Shown: positions 61,567 through 64,000 of the stretch, piece by piece
Layout: the number at the start of each line of letters is the position of its first letter
Numbering within the stretch: position 1 is the stretch's first letter
From: Streptomyces sp. ERV7
GTDB taxonomy: Bacteria; Actinomycetota; Actinomycetes; Streptomycetales; Streptomycetaceae
NCBI RefSeq assembly: GCF_001653515.1
Contig: NZ_LYOY01000001.1
Location: 1,116,001-1,180,000, forward strand
Direction of reading: 5' to 3'
DNA: 64,000 bases
Made by a program: the position numbers and the translations under genes
Notes under the pieces: generated by a model
What the model saw: the letters and a program-made list of their open reading frames with translations, nothing else
Database searches by the model: none
What the model was told of the DNA's origin: nothing

Positions 61567-62890
61567 CCGTCTCCTCCGCATCGGGCGCGTGATCGAGCCT
61601 GTCGGGGATGTACTGCGTGGTGCCGAAATCGGTGCCCATCGGCCCGACCAGGCGCGGCCGTTCGGTGTGCCCGCCCCCTGCGGGCGGATAGACCGTCGCG
61701 TGTCTCAGATACTGCTGTGCCGCCGCTTCCACGACCTGGGGCAGTATCTGCCCGAAGGCCTCCATGCTCGGCACGCCCTTGGCTGCGGCCCGGCACGCGG
61801 CCCGCCCCTGGCGCATCTTGGACGGCATGGTCTCTTCCAGCCGGTGCGACAACTCGGTCTCCGACGCCCGGCTCTGCTGGTCGTCCCGGTTCCACGGGAC
61901 GACCACGCTCACCCAGGGCCGGTGCTCGGCGTCGAAGGCCGCGAGCCGGGCCCGCCGGTCGTCGTCCTCCAGGGCCCACCGGTCCACCAGCAGCACCTCG
62001 GGCCGCGAGGGCGGCTGCTTGCCGTCGAGGTGCAGCACCTCCTCGTCGAAGGAGGAGACGGTGGTCTGGTAGTTGAGCGAGCGCACCATGTCCTCCGCCA
62101 CCAGCGCCAGCGGCCGGGCGGAGATGGGATGGTAGGGGTTCCACTCCAGCGGGCTGTCGCCGTAGTACACGTCGTCGCGGCCCTCGGGCAGCTCGTGGCG
62201 GGTGGGTGCGGCGACGGTGACGTGCATGGGGCGGGGCCCCTCGCTGGGGGCCGCGCCGAAGGCGCTGGGCGCCAGCCGGTAGTCGACGTGGCGGCCGGGC
62301 CGTATGGCGGTGGCGTCGGCGACGCTGACGATCCGTTTGGCGAGCTCGTAGACCGCGCGTTCGTACTCCTCGGCGAATATGCGCAGCTTGATGAGCCCAT
62401 AGAGGCCGTCGCTGACATAGCGGTCGCCGAAGGCCCGGTGATTGAACTGCAACCGCTCGGCGGGCCCGGGCAGTTGCTCGGGCGGGACCGGCACCCACAG
62501 GGCCGGCACGATCGCCTCGGCCGGGCGGTTGGTGTACGCCTGGTGCTGGATGGTCCGCTGTTCGAACGCGTACCACTCACGGCCGCACATCTCGCTCGCG
62601 AAGTAGCGCGGCGAGAACAGCGGTACGAACACCCGGCAGGAGGCGAGGACTTCGCCGAGGCGCTCCGACCAGCCCTCGCCGGAGCGTATCTCCCGGTCCA
62701 TGAAGCCGGCGGGCGCACCGGCGGGCAGGTCGGTCATGGCCATCACATGGCCGCAGAGATCACGGAAGAGCCGCTCCACCCACATGTCGGGGTCCGGGCC
62801 GCCCGCCCCGTACCTCGGCGTATGCGCGTAACTCAGAAAGAAGTAGGGCCGATGTTGGTCGGCCGGACGCGGCTGCGCTGATGCGTGCAC
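61550..62890 (-). CDS. fxsC: FxsC: TIR-like FxSxx-COOH system protein
   Basis: 446 residues from GTG 62890. The N-terminal half is TIR-like: YFFLSYAHTPRYGAGG, then WSERLGEVLASCRVFVPLFSPRYFASEMCG. The family is known as a partner of FxsT in FxSxx-COOH gene clusters. The C-terminal half (PLEWNPYHPISARPLALVAED) is unknown. The stop overlaps the fxsT start by 17 bases, so the pair is coupled. Confidence 0.88.
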   Translation of the reverse strand: MHASAQPRPADQHRPYFFLSYAHTPRYGAGGPDPDMWVERLFRDLCGHVMAMTDLPAGAPAGFMDREIRSGEGWSERLGEVLASCRVFVPLFSPRYFASEMCGREWYAFEQRTIQHQAYTNRPAEAIVPALWVPVPPEQLPGPAERLQFNHRAFGDRYVSDGLYGLIKLRIFAEEYERAVYELAKRIVSVADATAIRPGRHVDYRLAPSAFGAAPSEGPRPMHVTVAAPTRHELPEGRDDVYYGDSPLEWNPYHPISARPLALVAEDMVRSLNYQTTVSSFDEEVLHLDGKQPPSRPEVLLVDRWALEDDDRRARLAAFDAEHRPWVSVVVPWNRDDQQSRASETELSHRLEETMPSKMRQGRAACRAAAKGVPSMEAFGQILPQVVEAAAQQYLRHATVYPPAGGGHTERPRLVGPMGTDFGTTQYIPDRLDHAPDAEETDDSQS

Positions 62891-62950
62891 ACGACCCCCG
62901 TCCTGCAGTATTGAAGAACATCATTCCGGAGCGCACGGCGCTCCATCCCC

Positions 62951-63766
62951 TCACCGTTCGGTCAAACAAGGCCGCTTTTCGGTCATCCAGTCCACCGCAT
63001 GGTCCACCGCCCCCTTGATCGAAAACAACCGGGCGGTTCTCCGTCCCAGCTGCCACCCTTTGCGCATTTCCTCCGGAAGGTCGGCCCCGACCGCCTCGAA
63101 GTCACTGTCGTCGAGATCGACGTCGGGATAGTGGAACCATCCCCGGCGCCCGCTCCCGTCCCGCACCACACAGCTGTACACCTTCTTGGGCGGGTTCGAC
63201 AGATAGCGGTATTCCGCGAGGTGAAAGGCGGTGCAGACATCGAATCCGACATTGATCATGAGAACCCGGGCATCGGCGCGGTACAGCGCCCCCAGCGGCG
63301 ACTTCTCGCCCAGATGGCAATCGGGCTCATGTCCTTCCATCAGCTCCAGGGCACGGCAGCCCCAGGCGGCGAAGGAGGTCTGGGGATGGGTGCTGCGCAC
63401 CGTCCCTTCGGAGGTGCGCACCCACTCCGCCAACCGGCCCATTCCCTGACTTCGGGTCAGGTCGGGGTCGAAAGGCGGCATTCGCCGCTTGAAGTCCCGG
63501 TACGCGGCAGAGCCCCGCGCATTTCTGGCCCGGCGCAGATGGGCCGTGGAGGTGAGCGAGTTCTCCGCGGTGAAGACCGGGACCACCAGGGTGCCCTTGA
63601 GCGAGCCGCCGACCGCCGACCGCAGGGCCTGGCCCAGCACTCTCGGGCCGTGCCCCAGACCGCTCATCGAGGCGTGCACCAGCAGGGTGTCCCCCTCCTT
63701 GACCCCCATGGCGACCAGGTCGTCGCGTAACTCGCTCTCCAGCGCCGCACGGGCTCGCTCATCCAC
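62951..63766 (-). CDS. AAC(3)-family N-acetyltransferase in the FxSxx-COOH cluster
   Basis: 271 residues from GTG 63766 (AAGAGG 6 bases upstream; overlaps the preceding stop by 8 bases). Family motifs are DTLLVHASMSGLG, the conserved STHPQTSFAAWG (about 135), LGEKSPLGALY (about 165) and CTAFHLAEYRY (about 190). True members acetylate the 3-amino group of aminoglycosides. In FxSxx-COOH clusters this gene is common and may modify the cluster peptide instead, which is inference. A short gap of 60 bases separates it from fxsC. Confidence 0.85.
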   Translation of the reverse strand: MDERARAALESELRDDLVAMGVKEGDTLLVHASMSGLGHGPRVLGQALRSAVGGSLKGTLVVPVFTAENSLTSTAHLRRARNARGSAAYRDFKRRMPPFDPDLTRSQGMGRLAEWVRTSEGTVRSTHPQTSFAAWGCRALELMEGHEPDCHLGEKSPLGALYRADARVLMINVGFDVCTAFHLAEYRYLSNPPKKVYSCVVRDGSGRRGWFHYPDVDLDDSDFEAVGADLPEEMRKGWQLGRRTARLFSIKGAVDHAVDWMTEKRPCLTER

Positions 63767-64000
63767 GGGCTGCCTCTTCCCACTCCAGCAGGACGTCGGC
63801 GACCAGGCTCTTCCCGCCCACGGTGAGTTCGGCCGCCCCCTGAAGAGCTTCCAGCGCGCGCCGGGTCTCCGCCAGAGTGCGTGCACTCCTGTCGTACGCG
63901 GCGACCGCCACCCGCTCATGCGTTTCGGCCAGCAGGACCGAAACCGGTACCGGCTCCTCCCGCCAGTCGGCCCGGTGGTGCCAGCCGCCGTCCAGCGCGT
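63759..64000 (-). CDS. 3' end of an upstream gene, probably FxSxx-COOH maturase (partial)
   Basis: About 80 C-terminal residues (LDGGWHHRADWREEPVPVS, LLAETHERVAVAAYDRSA, ending LVADVLLEWEEAARG) with the stop at 63759-63761 overlapping the AAC(3) start. The position next to AAC(3), fxsC and fxsT suggests FxsB or its fused extension domain. The visible part carries no cysteine motif, so the identification is by context only. Confidence 0.45.
   Translation of the reverse strand, partial: ALDGGWHHRADWREEPVPVSVLLAETHERVAVAAYDRSARTLAETRRALEALQGAAELTVGGKSLVADVLLEWEEAARG

Noticed and set aside
1..64000. CRISPR arrays, tRNA or rRNA genes.
   Set aside because: No regularly spaced repeats, no cloverleaf-like sequence and no rRNA-like conserved blocks were seen.

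Overview
This 64 kb window is very GC-rich and uses many GTG and TTG starts. It encodes a WhiB-like protein, an aerobic-type cobalamin cluster, an FxSxx-COOH cluster and an SOS-type dnaE2-imuB operon. All of this points to a Streptomyces chromosome or a close relative. The calls come from reading the sequence and from motif knowledge; no database search was run.

Layout. 1-3.8 kb holds the 5' end of an NRPS gene (condensation domain), divergent from a PapA-like acyltransferase with a TTA codon near its start, followed by an ECF sigma factor. 3.8-7.8 kb holds a channel-like membrane protein, a small zinc ribbon, a secreted peptidoglycan-binding protein, a secreted phosphodiester glycosidase and a WhiB-like protein. 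7.8-13.4 kb is a lipid and glycerol-phosphate block: glpD, a TetR regulator, an alkyl-DHAP-synthase-like flavoprotein, a diacylglycerol-kinase-like enzyme and a VanZ protein. 13.5-18.7 kb holds VOC, GNAT, MFS and HTH genes and a subtilisin. 18.7-22.2 kb is a cobalamin remnant (cobC', cbiX, cobH, 'cobJ) whose two ends both look damaged. 22.3-25.5 kb is a MocR regulator divergent from two AhpD-like genes and a PEP-mutase-like gene. 25.5-26.3 kb is an anchored protein without a clear start.

Central finding. The host dnaE2 gene (error-prone polymerase, minus strand, followed by imuB) is cut in two by a 23.3 kb element (29076-52396). Joining the two pieces at a shared 6 bp core restores one continuous frame of 1187 codons plus a stop. 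The element encodes three overlapping tyrosine-recombinase-type proteins and a small coiled-coil protein, a Tn554-like arrangement. It carries an ImmA/IrrE-type regulator beside a TGT-like zinc protein, a Hachiman-like HamA-HamB pair and an AIPR nuclease with a Ser/Thr kinase. It also carries its own complete dnaE2-imuB operon behind its own LexA-type box. At the codons matching the insertion site, the element's dnaE2 uses a run of rare codons. These keep almost the same amino acids but destroy the target sequence. I read this as an element that inserts into a DNA-repair gene, replaces the lost function with a copy it cannot attack, and delivers anti-phage genes. The recombinase operon lies just downstream of the host dnaE2 SOS promoter and in the same direction, so DNA damage could also induce mobility.

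54.4-64 kb holds the rest of the host chromosome: a membrane protein divergent from dnaE2, an SPFH/slipin protein, an alpha/beta hydrolase, and an FxSxx-COOH peptide cluster (fxsT, fxsC, an AAC(3)-like acetyltransferase, and the 3' end of an upstream gene cut by the window edge).
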